A stretch of DNA of 64,000 nucleotides from Betaproteobacteria bacterium UBA5216 (GCA_002412495.1 DHVE01000059.1:16446-80445), one strand, 5' to 3'. Counted from the stretch's first letter, positions 35,177 through 44,555 are shown. Notes: a model not told the origin generated them from the letters alone. A program made the numbers and translations.

Positions 35177-37983
35177 CAGCGCATAGCAACGATGAACTGG
35201 GCGCGATGCCGATTGAATTCAAACTCAACGGTAAAGACGTAACCGCGCACGCCGGTGAGACCATCATTCAAGCCGCCCAGCGCCACGGCGTGGAAATCCC
35301 GCATCTTTGCTACAAAGAGGGCATGCGCCCCGACGGTAACTGCCGCGCGTGCGTGGTCGAGGTCAAGGGCGAACGCGTGCTAGCGGCATCGTGCTGCCGC
35401 AATCCGTCAAAGGGCATGGAAGTCACCACCGATTCCGAGCGCGCGGTGAAATCACAGAAGATGGTGCTGGAATTGCTGCTGTCGGACATGCCGGAAAAAC
35501 GGCATACGCTGCATTCGGAATTGGATCAGTGGGCCGCCAAGTTGCATATCGGCAGGCCACGCTTCGAAGCGCGCCATCAGCCGCAAGCGGATTTGTCGCA
35601 CCACGGCATCGCTGTGAATCTGGATTCGTGCATCCAATGCACGCGTTGCGTGCGCGCCTGCCGCGAAGAGCAAGTCAACGACGTGATCGGCCTCGCATTT
35701 CGCGGTGAACACGCAAAGATTGTGTTCGATATCGATGATGCGATGGGCGACTCGACGTGTGTCGCCTGTGGTGAGTGCGTGCAGGCGTGCCCGACCGGCG
35801 CGCTGATGCCCGCGCGGGAAGTGGGGTTGGTCAAACCCGACAAGCAGGTGCATTCCGTGTGCCCGTTCTGTGGCGTTGGCTGTCAGCTCACCTACAACGT
35901 CAAGGACAATAAAATCCTGAGTGTGGATGGCCGCGATGGCCCGTCGAACCATAACCGCCTGTGCGTGAAGGGGCGCTACGGTTTTGATTATGTGCATCAC
36001 AAACAGCGGCTCACGAAGCCTCTGATCCGCAAGCCAGGCGTACCCAAGCATGCCGACTTCACCATGGATCCGGCGAACCCGCTTGAGTACTTTCGCGAGG
36101 CCACATGGGAAGAAGCGCTCGATCTGGCGGCGGGCAAGTTGCGCGAAATTCGCGACACCCACGGCAAGGGCGCGCTGGCGGGCTTTGGCTCGGCAAAGGG
36201 CAGCAACGAAGAGGCCTACCTGTTTCAGAAGCTCGTACGCACCGGCTTTGGCAGCAACAACGTCGATCACTGCACGCGGCTATGCCATGCGTCGTCGGTG
36301 GCCGCATTGATGGAAGGCGTGGCGTCCGGCGCGGTGTCCAATCAAGTAAGCGATGTGCAGCACGCAGAGGTGATTTTTCTCATCGGCGCGAATCCGATTT
36401 CGAATCACCCGGTGGCGGCGACGTGGATTAAAAACGCGGTGAAAAGAGGCGCGAAGTTTATCTACGCCGATCCGCGCCGTTCGGAACTCGCGCGTCACGC
36501 CACGCATTACCTGCAATTCAAACCCGATACCGATGTGGCGCTGCTCAACGCCATGATGCACACGATAGTGCATGAGGGTCTGGTGAACGAAGCGTTTATC
36601 GCGTCGCGCACCATCGGCTACGAGGATCTGAAAAAGAACGTCGAAGGCTACAGCCCCGAAGCGATGGCGCCGCTGTGCGGGATTCCTGCCGAAACGATCA
36701 AGGAAGTCGCGCGTCTCTATGCGACATCCAAAGGCTCGATGATTTTGTGGGGCATGGGCATTTCGCAGCACGTGCACGGCACCGACAACGCGCGCTGCCT
36801 GATCGCGCTGACGCTGATGACCGGGCAGATCGGCAAGCCCGGCTCGGGGTTGCATCCACTGCGCGGCCAAAACAATGTGCAGGGCGCATCCGACTCCGGG
36901 TTGATTCCGATGTTCCTGCCGGACTACCAGCGCGTGAATATTGATGCGTCACGCGAGCGGTTTGAAAAATTGTGGGGCGCCACGCTTGATCCGAAGCCGG
37001 GCCTCACCGTGGTGGAAATCGTGCACGCCATACTGCATGGCGACATCAACGGCATGTACATCATGGGCGAAAACCCGGCGATGTCCGATCCCGATGCGCA
37101 TCATGCGCGCGAGGCGCTGGCGAAACTCGACATGCTGGTGGTTCAGGAAATCTTCCTCACCGAAACCTGTTATCACGCCGATGTGATTTTGCCCGCTACC
37201 GCATGGCCTGAAAAAGACGGCACCGTAACCAACACCGATCGCATGGTGCAGTTGGGCCGCAAAGCCATTACCCCGCCAGGCGATGCGAAGCCGGATTTGT
37301 GGATCATTCAGGAAATCGCGCGTCGCATGGGCCTTAACTGGAATTACAGCGGCCCCGCCGATGTGTTCAACGAAATGCGCAAGGGCATGAACAGCATCGC
37401 CGGCATTACCTGGGATCGGCTGGAGCGCGAAAGCAGCGTCACCTATCCGTGTGAGAAGGAAGGTGATCCAGGGCAACCTATTGTTTTTATTGATAAATTT
37501 CCAACGCCGACCGGGCGTGCCAAGTTTGTGCCGGCGGACATTATTCCCGCTAACGAGCGGCCGGACACCGAGTTTCCGTTTGTGCTCATCACCGGCCGGC
37601 AACTCGAACACTGGCACACCGGTGCGATGACGCGGCGCGCGTCGGTGCTCGATGCCATCGAACCCGAGCCGACGGCACTGATACATCCGCTGGATCTGGA
37701 TGCGCTGGGTGCCAAACCGGGTGATGTGATCAGCGTGGCGTCGCGACGTGGCATCGTATCGCTTTACGCGCGCGCGGATGACGGGACGCCGCGCGGCGCG
37801 GTGTTTATTCCGTTTTGTTTTTATGAAGCGGCGGCGAATCTGTTGACCAATCCCGCGCTCGATCCGTTCGGCAAGATTCCGGAATTCAAGTATTGCGCGG
37901 TGAAAGTGATGAAGGGTGGCGAGCTGACGCCCGTGTCGAGTTATGGCGGCGGGCAGTCCATGGCCGCTGCCGAGATATCTTAA
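35173..37983 (+). CDS. fdsA: Formate dehydrogenase catalytic subunit (FdsA-type, Cys form)
   Basis: 936 residues. An N-terminal [2Fe-2S] domain uses C46, C57, C60 and C74. Two ferredoxin-type clusters follow (CIQCTRCVRAC near 153, CVACGECVQAC near 196). The molybdopterin part begins with the [4Fe-4S] motif CPFCGVGC near 230. The molybdenum ligand is C371 in DHCTRLCHASS, followed by H372; selenocysteine enzymes have TGA at this codon, this one does not. C-terminal GRQLEHWHTGAMTRR is the usual pterin cap. It oxidises formate to CO2 in the cytoplasm. Starts by ATGA overlap with the preceding gene. FdsC/FdsD helpers are not seen next to it. Confidence 0.93.
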   Translation: MTAHSNDELGAMPIEFKLNGKDVTAHAGETIIQAAQRHGVEIPHLCYKEGMRPDGNCRACVVEVKGERVLAASCCRNPSKGMEVTTDSERAVKSQKMVLELLLSDMPEKRHTLHSELDQWAAKLHIGRPRFEARHQPQADLSHHGIAVNLDSCIQCTRCVRACREEQVNDVIGLAFRGEHAKIVFDIDDAMGDSTCVACGECVQACPTGALMPAREVGLVKPDKQVHSVCPFCGVGCQLTYNVKDNKILSVDGRDGPSNHNRLCVKGRYGFDYVHHKQRLTKPLIRKPGVPKHADFTMDPANPLEYFREATWEEALDLAAGKLREIRDTHGKGALAGFGSAKGSNEEAYLFQKLVRTGFGSNNVDHCTRLCHASSVAALMEGVASGAVSNQVSDVQHAEVIFLIGANPISNHPVAATWIKNAVKRGAKFIYADPRRSELARHATHYLQFKPDTDVALLNAMMHTIVHEGLVNEAFIASRTIGYEDLKKNVEGYSPEAMAPLCGIPAETIKEVARLYATSKGSMILWGMGISQHVHGTDNARCLIALTLMTGQIGKPGSGLHPLRGQNNVQGASDSGLIPMFLPDYQRVNIDASRERFEKLWGATLDPKPGLTVVEIVHAILHGDINGMYIMGENPAMSDPDAHHAREALAKLDMLVVQEIFLTETCYHADVILPATAWPEKDGTVTNTDRMVQLGRKAITPPGDAKPDLWIIQEIARRMGLNWNYSGPADVFNEMRKGMNSIAGITWDRLERESSVTYPCEKEGDPGQPIVFIDKFPTPTGRAKFVPADIIPANERPDTEFPFVLITGRQLEHWHTGAMTRRASVLDAIEPEPTALIHPLDLDALGAKPGDVISVASRRGIVSLYARADDGTPRGAVFIPFCFYEAAANLLTNPALDPFGKIPEFKYCAVKVMKGGELTPVSSYGGGQSMAAAEIS

Positions 37984-38010
37984 TAAAAATCGGTTTTCAG
38001 GAGAGAGAAA

Positions 38011-39684
38011 ATGGCGTTATCCGATATTGAAATTGCACAAGCAGGCAAGATGATTCGCGTCAACAAGATCGCTGAAAAACTCGGTATCCCTGACGATCAT
38101 CTGGTGCCGTACGGTCACTACAAAACCAAGGTGTCCCTCGAATACGTCGATTCGCTGAAAGACAAAAAAGACGGCAAGCTGATCTTGGTCACCGCTATCA
38201 GCCCCACCCCCGCGGGCGAGGGCAAGACCACCACCACGGTGGGATTGGGCGACGCGCTGAACCACATCGGCAAGAAAGCCGTGATCTGTCTGCGCGAACC
38301 GTCGCTGGGCCCGGTGTTTGGCGTCAAGGGCGGCGCGGCGGGCGGCGGTTACGCGCAGGTGGTGCCGATGGAAGACATCAACCTGCATTTCACCGGCGAC
38401 TTCGGCGCGATCGGGCTGGCGAACAATCTGCTGTCGGCGATGATCGACAATCACATTTCGCACGGCAACGCGCTGGGCATTGATCCGCGCCGCATCACTT
38501 GGAAACGCGTGATGGACATGAATGACCGCGCGCTACGCGACATCGTGGTGTCGCTTGGCGGCACCGCGAACGGGTTTCCGCGCGAAGACGGTTTCGACAT
38601 CGTGGTGGCTTCCGAAGTGATGGCGATTTTTTGTCTCGCGACTTCGCTCAAGGATTTGAAGGAACGCCTCGGCAACATCGTGTTTGGTTATACGCGCGAA
38701 GGCAAGGCGCTGCGCGCGCGCGATCTCAAGGCGCATGGCGCGATGACCGTGCTGCTGAAAGACCAGCTCGCGCCCAATCTGGTGCAGACGCTCGAAAACA
38801 ATCCGGCGTTCATTCATGGCGGCCCGTTCGCCAATATCGCGCACGGCTGCAACACCGTAATAGCCACTAAAACCGCCTTGAAGCTCGCGGACTACGTGGT
38901 GACCGAAGCGGGTTTCGGTGCGGACTTGGGCGCGGAAAAATTCCTCGATATCAAGTGCCGCAAGGCCAACCTGAAACCGGCCGCGGCGGTGGTGGTGGCC
39001 ACGGTGCGCGCGCTGAAACACCACGGCGGCGTGGCCAAAGATCAATTGAGCGTGGAAAACGTCGATGCCTTGGCCAAGGGCATGGTCAATCTCGAGCGCC
39101 ACGTGAACAACGTGAAAAACGTGTATGGGATACCGTGCGTGGTGTCGATCAACCGCTTTACCGCGGATACCGAAGCTGAAATGAAGTTGCTGACCGAGCG
39201 AGTCGAAAAACTCGGCGTGAAAGTGGTGGTGGCCAATCACTGGGCCGAAGGCGGCAAGGGTGCGGCGAATCTGGCGAAGATTGTGGTCGATCTGTGCGAG
39301 CAGAAATCCAGTCCCACGTTTGTGTATGAAGACAACGACTCCCTGTGGGAGAAGATGAAAAAAATCGCCACCAAGGTTTATGGCGCAGCCGATATTTCCG
39401 CCGATTCCAAAATTCGCAACCGTATCAAGGAATTGCAGGAAAGCGGCTACGGGCACTATCCGGTGTGCGTGGCAAAAACGCAGTCGTCTTTTTCGACGGA
39501 TGCCAACGTGCGCGGCGCGCCATCGGGGCATATGGTCAACATTCGCGAAGTGCGTTTGTCGGCGGGCGCGGAGTTCATCGTGATGATCTGCGGTGACATC
39601 ATGACCATGCCGGGGCTGCCGAAGATTCCGTCCGCGGAGAAAATAGATTTGACGGACGACGGCAAGGTGGTAGGTTTGTTCTAG
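38011..39684 (+). CDS. fhs: Formate-tetrahydrofolate ligase
   Basis: 557 residues, full length for the family. The P-loop is TPAGEGKTTTTVGL near residue 68; EPSLGPVFGVKGGAAGGGYAQV and GDFGAIGLANNLLSAMIDNH are invariant formyl-THF synthetase segments. It makes 10-formyl-THF from formate, THF and ATP, feeding one-carbon assimilation. GGAGAGAG precedes the ATG 27 bp after fdsA, so formate oxidation and assimilation are co-expressed. Often named ftfL in methylotrophs. Confidence 0.95.
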   Translation: MALSDIEIAQAGKMIRVNKIAEKLGIPDDHLVPYGHYKTKVSLEYVDSLKDKKDGKLILVTAISPTPAGEGKTTTTVGLGDALNHIGKKAVICLREPSLGPVFGVKGGAAGGGYAQVVPMEDINLHFTGDFGAIGLANNLLSAMIDNHISHGNALGIDPRRITWKRVMDMNDRALRDIVVSLGGTANGFPREDGFDIVVASEVMAIFCLATSLKDLKERLGNIVFGYTREGKALRARDLKAHGAMTVLLKDQLAPNLVQTLENNPAFIHGGPFANIAHGCNTVIATKTALKLADYVVTEAGFGADLGAEKFLDIKCRKANLKPAAAVVVATVRALKHHGGVAKDQLSVENVDALAKGMVNLERHVNNVKNVYGIPCVVSINRFTADTEAEMKLLTERVEKLGVKVVVANHWAEGGKGAANLAKIVVDLCEQKSSPTFVYEDNDSLWEKMKKIATKVYGAADISADSKIRNRIKELQESGYGHYPVCVAKTQSSFSTDANVRGAPSGHMVNIREVRLSAGAEFIVMICGDIMTMPGLPKIPSAEKIDLTDDGKVVGLF

Positions 39685-39843
39685 AATTTAAGCTATTGTT
39701 ATTTAAAATAAAAAATGAATGGCCGCTGCTTGCGAAGCATGGCGGTTGTTCGAGGCCCGCGAGCGCGTGTATAGTTCGCGGGCTTGCAGGGGAGGGCCGC
39801 GCGCAACGTGCGGCGTCGATAGTCAAACGGAGAAGGTAAAAAC

Positions 39844-40608
39844 ATGGAAATGCTGAGCGATCCGCTGTTCTGGACGGCGTTAGGCCAGATTACGTTGATC
39901 AATATTGTGCTATCGGGCGACAACGCGGTGGTGATCGCGTTGGCTGCGCGTTCTCTGCCGGTACATCAACAAAAGCAGGCGGTAATGTGGGGAGCAGGTG
40001 CTGCGGTGGTCATGCGGATTATTTTGACCATCATCGCGGTTGAGTTACTGAAGTGGCCGTTCCTCAAGATTATCGGAGCAATATTACTGTTCTGGATCGC
40101 GATCAAGCTGTTGGTGCCGGAGCACGACGACGAAAATGTCGAGAGTTCCGACAACATGATGAAGGCGATCAAGACCATTTTGATCGCTGACTTGGTGATG
40201 AGTCTTGACAACGTGATCGGCGTCGCGGCAGCGGCCAAAGGCAACGTCACATTGCTGATTATCGGCTTGGCGATATCAATTCCCCTGGTGATTTTTGGCG
40301 CGACCATGTTGATGAAAGTAATGGAGCGCTGGCCGGTGATTATTACCATTGGCGCCGGCTTGCTCGGTTGGGTGGCTGGTGAAATGCTGGTCACCGATCC
40401 GTTCTGGGCATCATGGATCAGTGCCAATCTGCCTTGGCTGCATGTGCATTTCTGGAAGGTGGATTTCAGCTGGTTACAGATAATCGGCGCGGCGTTTGTC
40501 GTTATTTTTGGCAAATATCTGGCGGGCAAGGCCGAAGCCCAGGCTGAACTGGAGCACAAGGTCGTTGATCTTGCCGCCGACGACGCAGCGAACCAGCCGA
40601 AAAAATAA
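39844..40608 (+). CDS. TerC-family membrane protein
   Basis: 254 residues with seven or so membrane helices. The paired acidic motifs LSGDNAVVIALAAR and ADLVMSLDNVIGVAAAA are the TerC signature; relatives such as Alx and YkoY export or metalate with manganese. Composition and the WPVIITIGAGLLGWVAGEML segment fit the YjbE branch. GGAGAAGG precedes the ATG. About 160 bp separate it from fhs, and uspA follows after 30 bp. The link to formate metabolism is not obvious. Confidence 0.85.
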   Translation: MEMLSDPLFWTALGQITLINIVLSGDNAVVIALAARSLPVHQQKQAVMWGAGAAVVMRIILTIIAVELLKWPFLKIIGAILLFWIAIKLLVPEHDDENVESSDNMMKAIKTILIADLVMSLDNVIGVAAAAKGNVTLLIIGLAISIPLVIFGATMLMKVMERWPVIITIGAGLLGWVAGEMLVTDPFWASWISANLPWLHVHFWKVDFSWLQIIGAAFVVIFGKYLAGKAEAQAELEHKVVDLAADDAANQPKK

Positions 40609-40638
40609 TTCCGTTCACGACAGCAGAAGGAGATACCG

Positions 40639-41055
40639 ATGAAAATATTGTTGCCCGTGGATGGTTCCGAAACCTCCGCACGCGCCGTTCAATTCGTCAT
40701 TAAGCAGGCGCTCAATTCGAAAAGTACCCCGGAATTGCACTTACTGAACGTTCAACACTCGCTGCCTGGCACGATCAAGGGCGTGGCGGCGCAAGCCAAG
40801 GAATACCATCACGAAGAGGGTATCAAGGCGCTTGCCAACGCGCGCAAGTTGCTTGATGACGCCAATGTTAAGTACACCTATCACATCAGCGTGGGTGAGG
40901 TGGGAGAGGTCGTCGCGCACTTTGTTAATGAACTCAAATGCGATCAGGTGGTGATGGGCACCCGCGGCATGAATGCTGTCGCCAATATGGTCTTGGGTTC
41001 TGGGGCGAGCAAGGTGTTGCAGTTGGTAAAAGTGCCGGTGCTGCTCGTAAAGTAG
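40639..41055 (+). CDS. Universal stress protein (UspA family, ATP-binding type)
   Basis: 138 residues, a single Usp domain. MKILLPVDGSETSARAV opens the fold, and the ATP-binding signature G107-x2-G110-x9-G120-S121 is intact (GTRGMNAVANMVLGSGAS). AAGGAGATA gives a strong ribosome site 30 bp after terC. Precise role unknown; such proteins often respond to energy or redox stress. Confidence 0.9.
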   Translation: MKILLPVDGSETSARAVQFVIKQALNSKSTPELHLLNVQHSLPGTIKGVAAQAKEYHHEEGIKALANARKLLDDANVKYTYHISVGEVGEVVAHFVNELKCDQVVMGTRGMNAVANMVLGSGASKVLQLVKVPVLLVK

Positions 41056-41214
41056 TCGCCGCCGGGTAGGGATCGCCGCTCTTCTACGCTTGTTGCGTCA
41101 CGCTCGGCGCATGGTTGCGTACGGTTCGGCTGCCCGAAAACGTCTTGGCGAGTCGTTTGGGTTATGGAATTTTCCGTAACCCTATGTTTTATATATAAAT
41201 AATAATATCGCGAA

Positions 41215-41260
41215 CTTGACGGCGGTCAAGGCGGGCGAGTCCTTATTGCGGAAGTATGTA
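41215..41260 (+). promoter_or_regulatory. tctCBA promoter region with Fnr/Crp-type box
   Basis: Perfect inverted repeat CTTGAC-GGCG-GTCAAG at 41215-41230, 132 bp before tctC. A possible -10, TATGTA, lies at 41255-41260, about 35 bp from the box centre, a little further than at the other three sites. The surrounding 300 bp (41056-41361) holds no gene and is AT-rich just upstream of the box. Confidence 0.55.
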
Positions 41261-41361
41261 TACCTAATGTGTCATTAGATACCAAGAAGCATCTAATGAT
41301 TGGACGGGGACGCTGCTGAAAATTTAGAAGATATATAGAGGTAAATTGGGAGGAGGATGCC

Positions 41362-42372
41362 ATGAAGTGCATATTGCGTGTAGTGTTGCAGGCAGCAGTT
41401 GTATTTTCCATCACTGGACAAATGGTAAGTGCCGCAGCTTGGGAGCCGACTAAACCGGTCGAGTTCGTGATTCCGGCGGGCACCGGCGGCGGCGCGGATC
41501 AAATGGCGCGCCTGATTCAAGGCATCGTCGCCAAGCACAACTTGATGAAGCAATCCCTGATACCGGTGAACAAATCGGCCGGCGCGGGCGCGGAAGGTTT
41601 TCTCGCCGTGAAGGATGCGAAAGGCGATCCGCACAAAATCATTATCACGCTGTCGAATTTGTTTACCACGCCGCTGGCGCAGGGCACACCCTTTAGCTGG
41701 CGGGACATGACGCCGGTGTCGATGCTCGCGCTCGACCAGTTCGTGCTGTGGGTGAACGCCGAGACGCCGTATAAAACCGCGAAAGAGTATGTCGAGGCGG
41801 CGAAAAAGGCCGGGCCCAACAAAATGAAAATGGGCGGCACGGGTTCCAAGCAGGAAGACCAGATTCTCACCGTGAGTCTGGAAAAAGCCACCGGCACCAA
41901 GTTCAACTATCTGCCGCTCAAGGGTGGTGGCGATGTGGCGGTGCAGCTCGTCGGCAAACACATAGATTCAACGGTCAACAACCCGATCGAGGCCATTGCG
42001 CAATGGCGCGCCGGCACGCTGCGCCCGTTGTGCGTGTTCGACGATACCCGCATGCCCTACAAGACCAAGATCACGGCGACGATGTCGTGGTACGACATCC
42101 CCACGTGCTCCGAAGCGGGCGTGCCGACTGATTACGTCATGTTGCGCGGTATCTTCATGCCCCCCGGCGTGGCGCAGGACCAGGTGAATTTCTACGTCGA
42201 TCTGTTCAAAAAAGTGCGCGAGACGCCGGAGTGGAAAAAGTTCATGGAAGACGGCGCGTTTAACCAGACCTCGATGAGCGGCAAGGAATACGCGGCGTGG
42301 GTGGAGAAGAACGAAAATCTTCATCGCGAGCTAATGAAAGAAGCCGGTTTCCTCGCCAAACCGAAACCCTGA
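41362..42372 (+). CDS. tctC: TTT transporter periplasmic binding protein (TctC)
   Basis: 336 residues; leader MKCILRVVLQAAVVFSITGQMVSA, mature start WEPTKPVEFVIPAGTGGGAD. It differs from the nine orphan Bug copies: it has PLKGGGDVAVQLVG in place of HVPYKG and is the only one followed by tctB and tctA. A good GGAGGAGG site precedes the ATG. It should deliver a carboxylate to TctAB. The Fnr-type box shared with oxc and frc suggests oxalate or a related acid as ligand; this is inference. Confidence 0.9.
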   Translation: MKCILRVVLQAAVVFSITGQMVSAAAWEPTKPVEFVIPAGTGGGADQMARLIQGIVAKHNLMKQSLIPVNKSAGAGAEGFLAVKDAKGDPHKIIITLSNLFTTPLAQGTPFSWRDMTPVSMLALDQFVLWVNAETPYKTAKEYVEAAKKAGPNKMKMGGTGSKQEDQILTVSLEKATGTKFNYLPLKGGGDVAVQLVGKHIDSTVNNPIEAIAQWRAGTLRPLCVFDDTRMPYKTKITATMSWYDIPTCSEAGVPTDYVMLRGIFMPPGVAQDQVNFYVDLFKKVRETPEWKKFMEDGAFNQTSMSGKEYAAWVEKNENLHRELMKEAGFLAKPKP

Positions 42373-42387
42373 TCCCGAAACCCGCGA

Positions 42388-42413
42388 GCGGGGCGAGTCG
42401 TTCATCGCCCCGC
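42388..42413 (+). promoter_or_regulatory. Stable hairpin between tctC and tctB
   Basis: A perfect 9-bp stem, GCGGGGCGA with TCGCCCCGC, encloses an 8-nt loop and has no T-run. Such hairpins between binding-protein and permease genes usually protect the upstream message from 3' decay, giving more receptor than membrane protein. Confidence 0.55.
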
Positions 42414-42420
42414 GCTGAGA

Positions 42421-42948
42421 ATGAAACCCGAGCAAGAAGCCGAAACCGGTGATCGTCCGGTGGCCACCAATCGCACCATGGAAATCGTGGTGGCGGGGTT
42501 GTTCTTGCTGTTCGGGCTGACGTTCTGCATCGCGAGCTACCAACTCGGCTCGGGCTGGTCGGACGATGGCCCGCAGTCTGGTTACTTTCCGTTTTATATC
42601 AACGTAATTATCTTAATCGCCAGCGCAGTTACGCTGGCGCAGGCGATCATGGGCAAGACGTCTCGGCCACGCGATGCCTTTGTGTCGGTTGGCCAATTGC
42701 GGCAGATCATGGCGGTGCTGCTCCCCGCCGCGCTTTATGTTCTGGGTGTGCAATTGTTCGGCATTTATCTCTCCTCGGCGGTATACATCACGTTGTTCAT
42801 GGTGTGGCTGGGGAAATATTCATGGGGCAAGTCCGCGGCGCTCGGCATCAGTATCAGTGTCGCGGTCTACTTCATGTTCGAAGTCTGGTTCAAGGTGTCG
42901 TTGCACAAGGGCAGCTGGTTTGATCCGCTGAGCTTGTTCGGGCTGTAA
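42421..42948 (+). CDS. tctB: TTT transporter small membrane subunit (TctB)
   Basis: 175 residues with four hydrophobic segments after a hydrophilic N-terminus of about 20 residues. GWSDDGPQSGYFPFYINVIIL is the TctB hallmark region after the first helix. It partners TctA in the inner membrane. The ribosome site is weak, and the upstream hairpin may further lower its expression relative to tctC. Confidence 0.85.
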   Translation: MKPEQEAETGDRPVATNRTMEIVVAGLFLLFGLTFCIASYQLGSGWSDDGPQSGYFPFYINVIILIASAVTLAQAIMGKTSRPRDAFVSVGQLRQIMAVLLPAALYVLGVQLFGIYLSSAVYITLFMVWLGKYSWGKSAALGISISVAVYFMFEVWFKVSLHKGSWFDPLSLFGL

Positions 42949-42982
42949 TTCGGCGCAGCGGCGAGCGGCTGGGAGAGGAAGT

Positions 42983-44467
42983 TTGGAAGAAATTAACGCG
43001 CTGTTTCACGGGTTTTCTGTCGCGCTGTCGCCCTTTAATTTGATGCTGATGTTTATCGGCGTCATCCTGGGCGTCATCATCGGCGTGCTGCCTGGGCTCG
43101 GCGGGGCGAATGGCATCGCGATTCTGCTGCCACTCACCTTCACCATGCCGCCGACGTCGGCGATCATCATGCTCTCGTGCATTTACTGGGGGGCGTTGTT
43201 CGGCGGGGCGATCACCTCGATACTTTTTAATATCCCCGGTGAACCCTGGTCGGTGGCGACCACCTTTGACGGTTACCCGATGGCGCAGCAGGGCCGCGCG
43301 GGCGAGGCGCTGACAGCGGCGTTTACGTCGTCGTTCATCGGCGCGTTCGTGGCGGTGGTGATGATCACCTTCCTGGCGCCGTTGATTGCGAAATTCGCGC
43401 TCAAGTTCGGCTCGCCGGAATTTTTCTCGGTCTATTTCCTGACGTTTTGCAGCTTCATCGGCATGGGCAAAGGGTCGCCATGGAAGACCCTGGCGGCAAT
43501 GATGTTTGGCTTCGCGCTCGCCAGCGTCGGCATGGACAGCATGACGGGCCAGCAGCGGCTCAACTTCGGCTCCATGGAACTGGTACGCGGGTTTGATTTC
43601 CTGATCGCGGTGATCGGTCTGTTTGGTATTGGGGAGATCCTGATTTCAATGGAAGAGGGCTTGTCGTTTTCCGGCAGCAGCGCGCGCATCGATCCCAAGG
43701 TAGTGATCGCCACCTGGAAAAAACTCCCGAAGTACTGGATGACCTCGCTGCGTAGTTGTCTGGTCGGTTGCTGGATGGGTATCACCCCCGGCGGTGCCAC
43801 ACCGGCGTCGTTCATGAGCTACGGCCTTGCCAAACGCATGTCGCGCGACGGTGAGAAATTTGGTACCGGGCAGGTCGAAGGCGTGATCGCGCCCGAAACC
43901 GCGGCGCATGCGGCGGGCACTTCGGCATTGCTGCCGATGCTGTCACTGGGCATACCCGGTTCGCCCACGGCGGCAGTGTTGCTGGGCGGCCTGTTGATCT
44001 GGGGCCTGCAACCGGGGCCGCTGTTGTTCGTGGAGAAAAAGGATTTTGTGTGGGGGCTGATTGCCAGTATGTATCTCGGCAATATCGCGGGGCTGATTAT
44101 TGTGCTCACGTGCGTGCCGCTGTTCGCGGCGATCCTGCGTATACCGTTTTCAATTATCGCGCCGGTGATCATTGTGATCTGCGTGATCGGGGCGTACACC
44201 GTACACAGCGCGATATTCGAGGTGTGGCTGATGCTCGCGTTTGGCGTGATCGGCTACGTATTCAAGAAACTGGATTACCCGATGGCGCCCATGGTGCTGG
44301 CGCTGGTGCTCGGCAAAGGGGCCGAAGACAGTTTCCGCAACGCGATCAAGGGATCGCAAGGCGACTTCTCGGTATTTTTTGCCAATGGGCTGGTGGGCAG
44401 CATCATGACGCTGGGTCTGGTAATGCTGCTGTGGCCACTGGTGAACAAACTGCGCGGGAAAGCTTAA
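42983..44467 (+). CDS. tctA: TTT transporter large membrane subunit (TctA)
   Basis: 494 residues and roughly 11-12 membrane helices. GVLPGLGGANGIAILLPLTF and GITPGGATPASFMSYGLAKR are the two inverted-repeat signature loops of TctA, with LGIPGSPTAAVLLGGLLIWG following. The start is a TTG at 42983 with GAGAGGAAG just upstream. It is the sodium- or proton-driven permease. It converges on oxc with 88 bp between stops. Confidence 0.9.
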   Translation: MEEINALFHGFSVALSPFNLMLMFIGVILGVIIGVLPGLGGANGIAILLPLTFTMPPTSAIIMLSCIYWGALFGGAITSILFNIPGEPWSVATTFDGYPMAQQGRAGEALTAAFTSSFIGAFVAVVMITFLAPLIAKFALKFGSPEFFSVYFLTFCSFIGMGKGSPWKTLAAMMFGFALASVGMDSMTGQQRLNFGSMELVRGFDFLIAVIGLFGIGEILISMEEGLSFSGSSARIDPKVVIATWKKLPKYWMTSLRSCLVGCWMGITPGGATPASFMSYGLAKRMSRDGEKFGTGQVEGVIAPETAAHAAGTSALLPMLSLGIPGSPTAAVLLGGLLIWGLQPGPLLFVEKKDFVWGLIASMYLGNIAGLIIVLTCVPLFAAILRIPFSIIAPVIIVICVIGAYTVHSAIFEVWLMLAFGVIGYVFKKLDYPMAPMVLALVLGKGAEDSFRNAIKGSQGDFSVFFANGLVGSIMTLGLVMLLWPLVNKLRGKA

Positions 44468-44476
44468 AAGCTAAAA

Positions 44477-44547
44477 CCTTCGCCGCAAAGACGCAAAGGA
44501 AGACCCGCAAAGAAGTTCAAGGATTTCTTTGTGCCTTTGCGGCGAGG
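44477..44547. repeat. Long palindromic intergenic element between tctA and oxc
   Basis: CCTTCGCCGCAAAG pairs with CTTTGCGGCGAGG, and a second inner stem CAAAGAA/TTCTTTG forms between them. The GCAAAGACGCAAAGG unit resembles a repeat I have seen in many proteobacterial genomes between convergent genes. It may act as a two-way terminator. Confidence 0.5.
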
Positions 44548-44555
44548 TAATGACC

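Noticed and set aside
36235..36295. Selenocysteine in the formate dehydrogenase catalytic site
   Set aside because: The codon at the molybdenum-ligand position is TGC, giving Cys371, and no in-frame TGA occurs.
39685..39843. A yybP-ykoY manganese riboswitch before the TerC gene
   Set aside because: Such riboswitches are common here, but the GGGGAG start is not followed by the conserved loop sequences, so the match is too weak.
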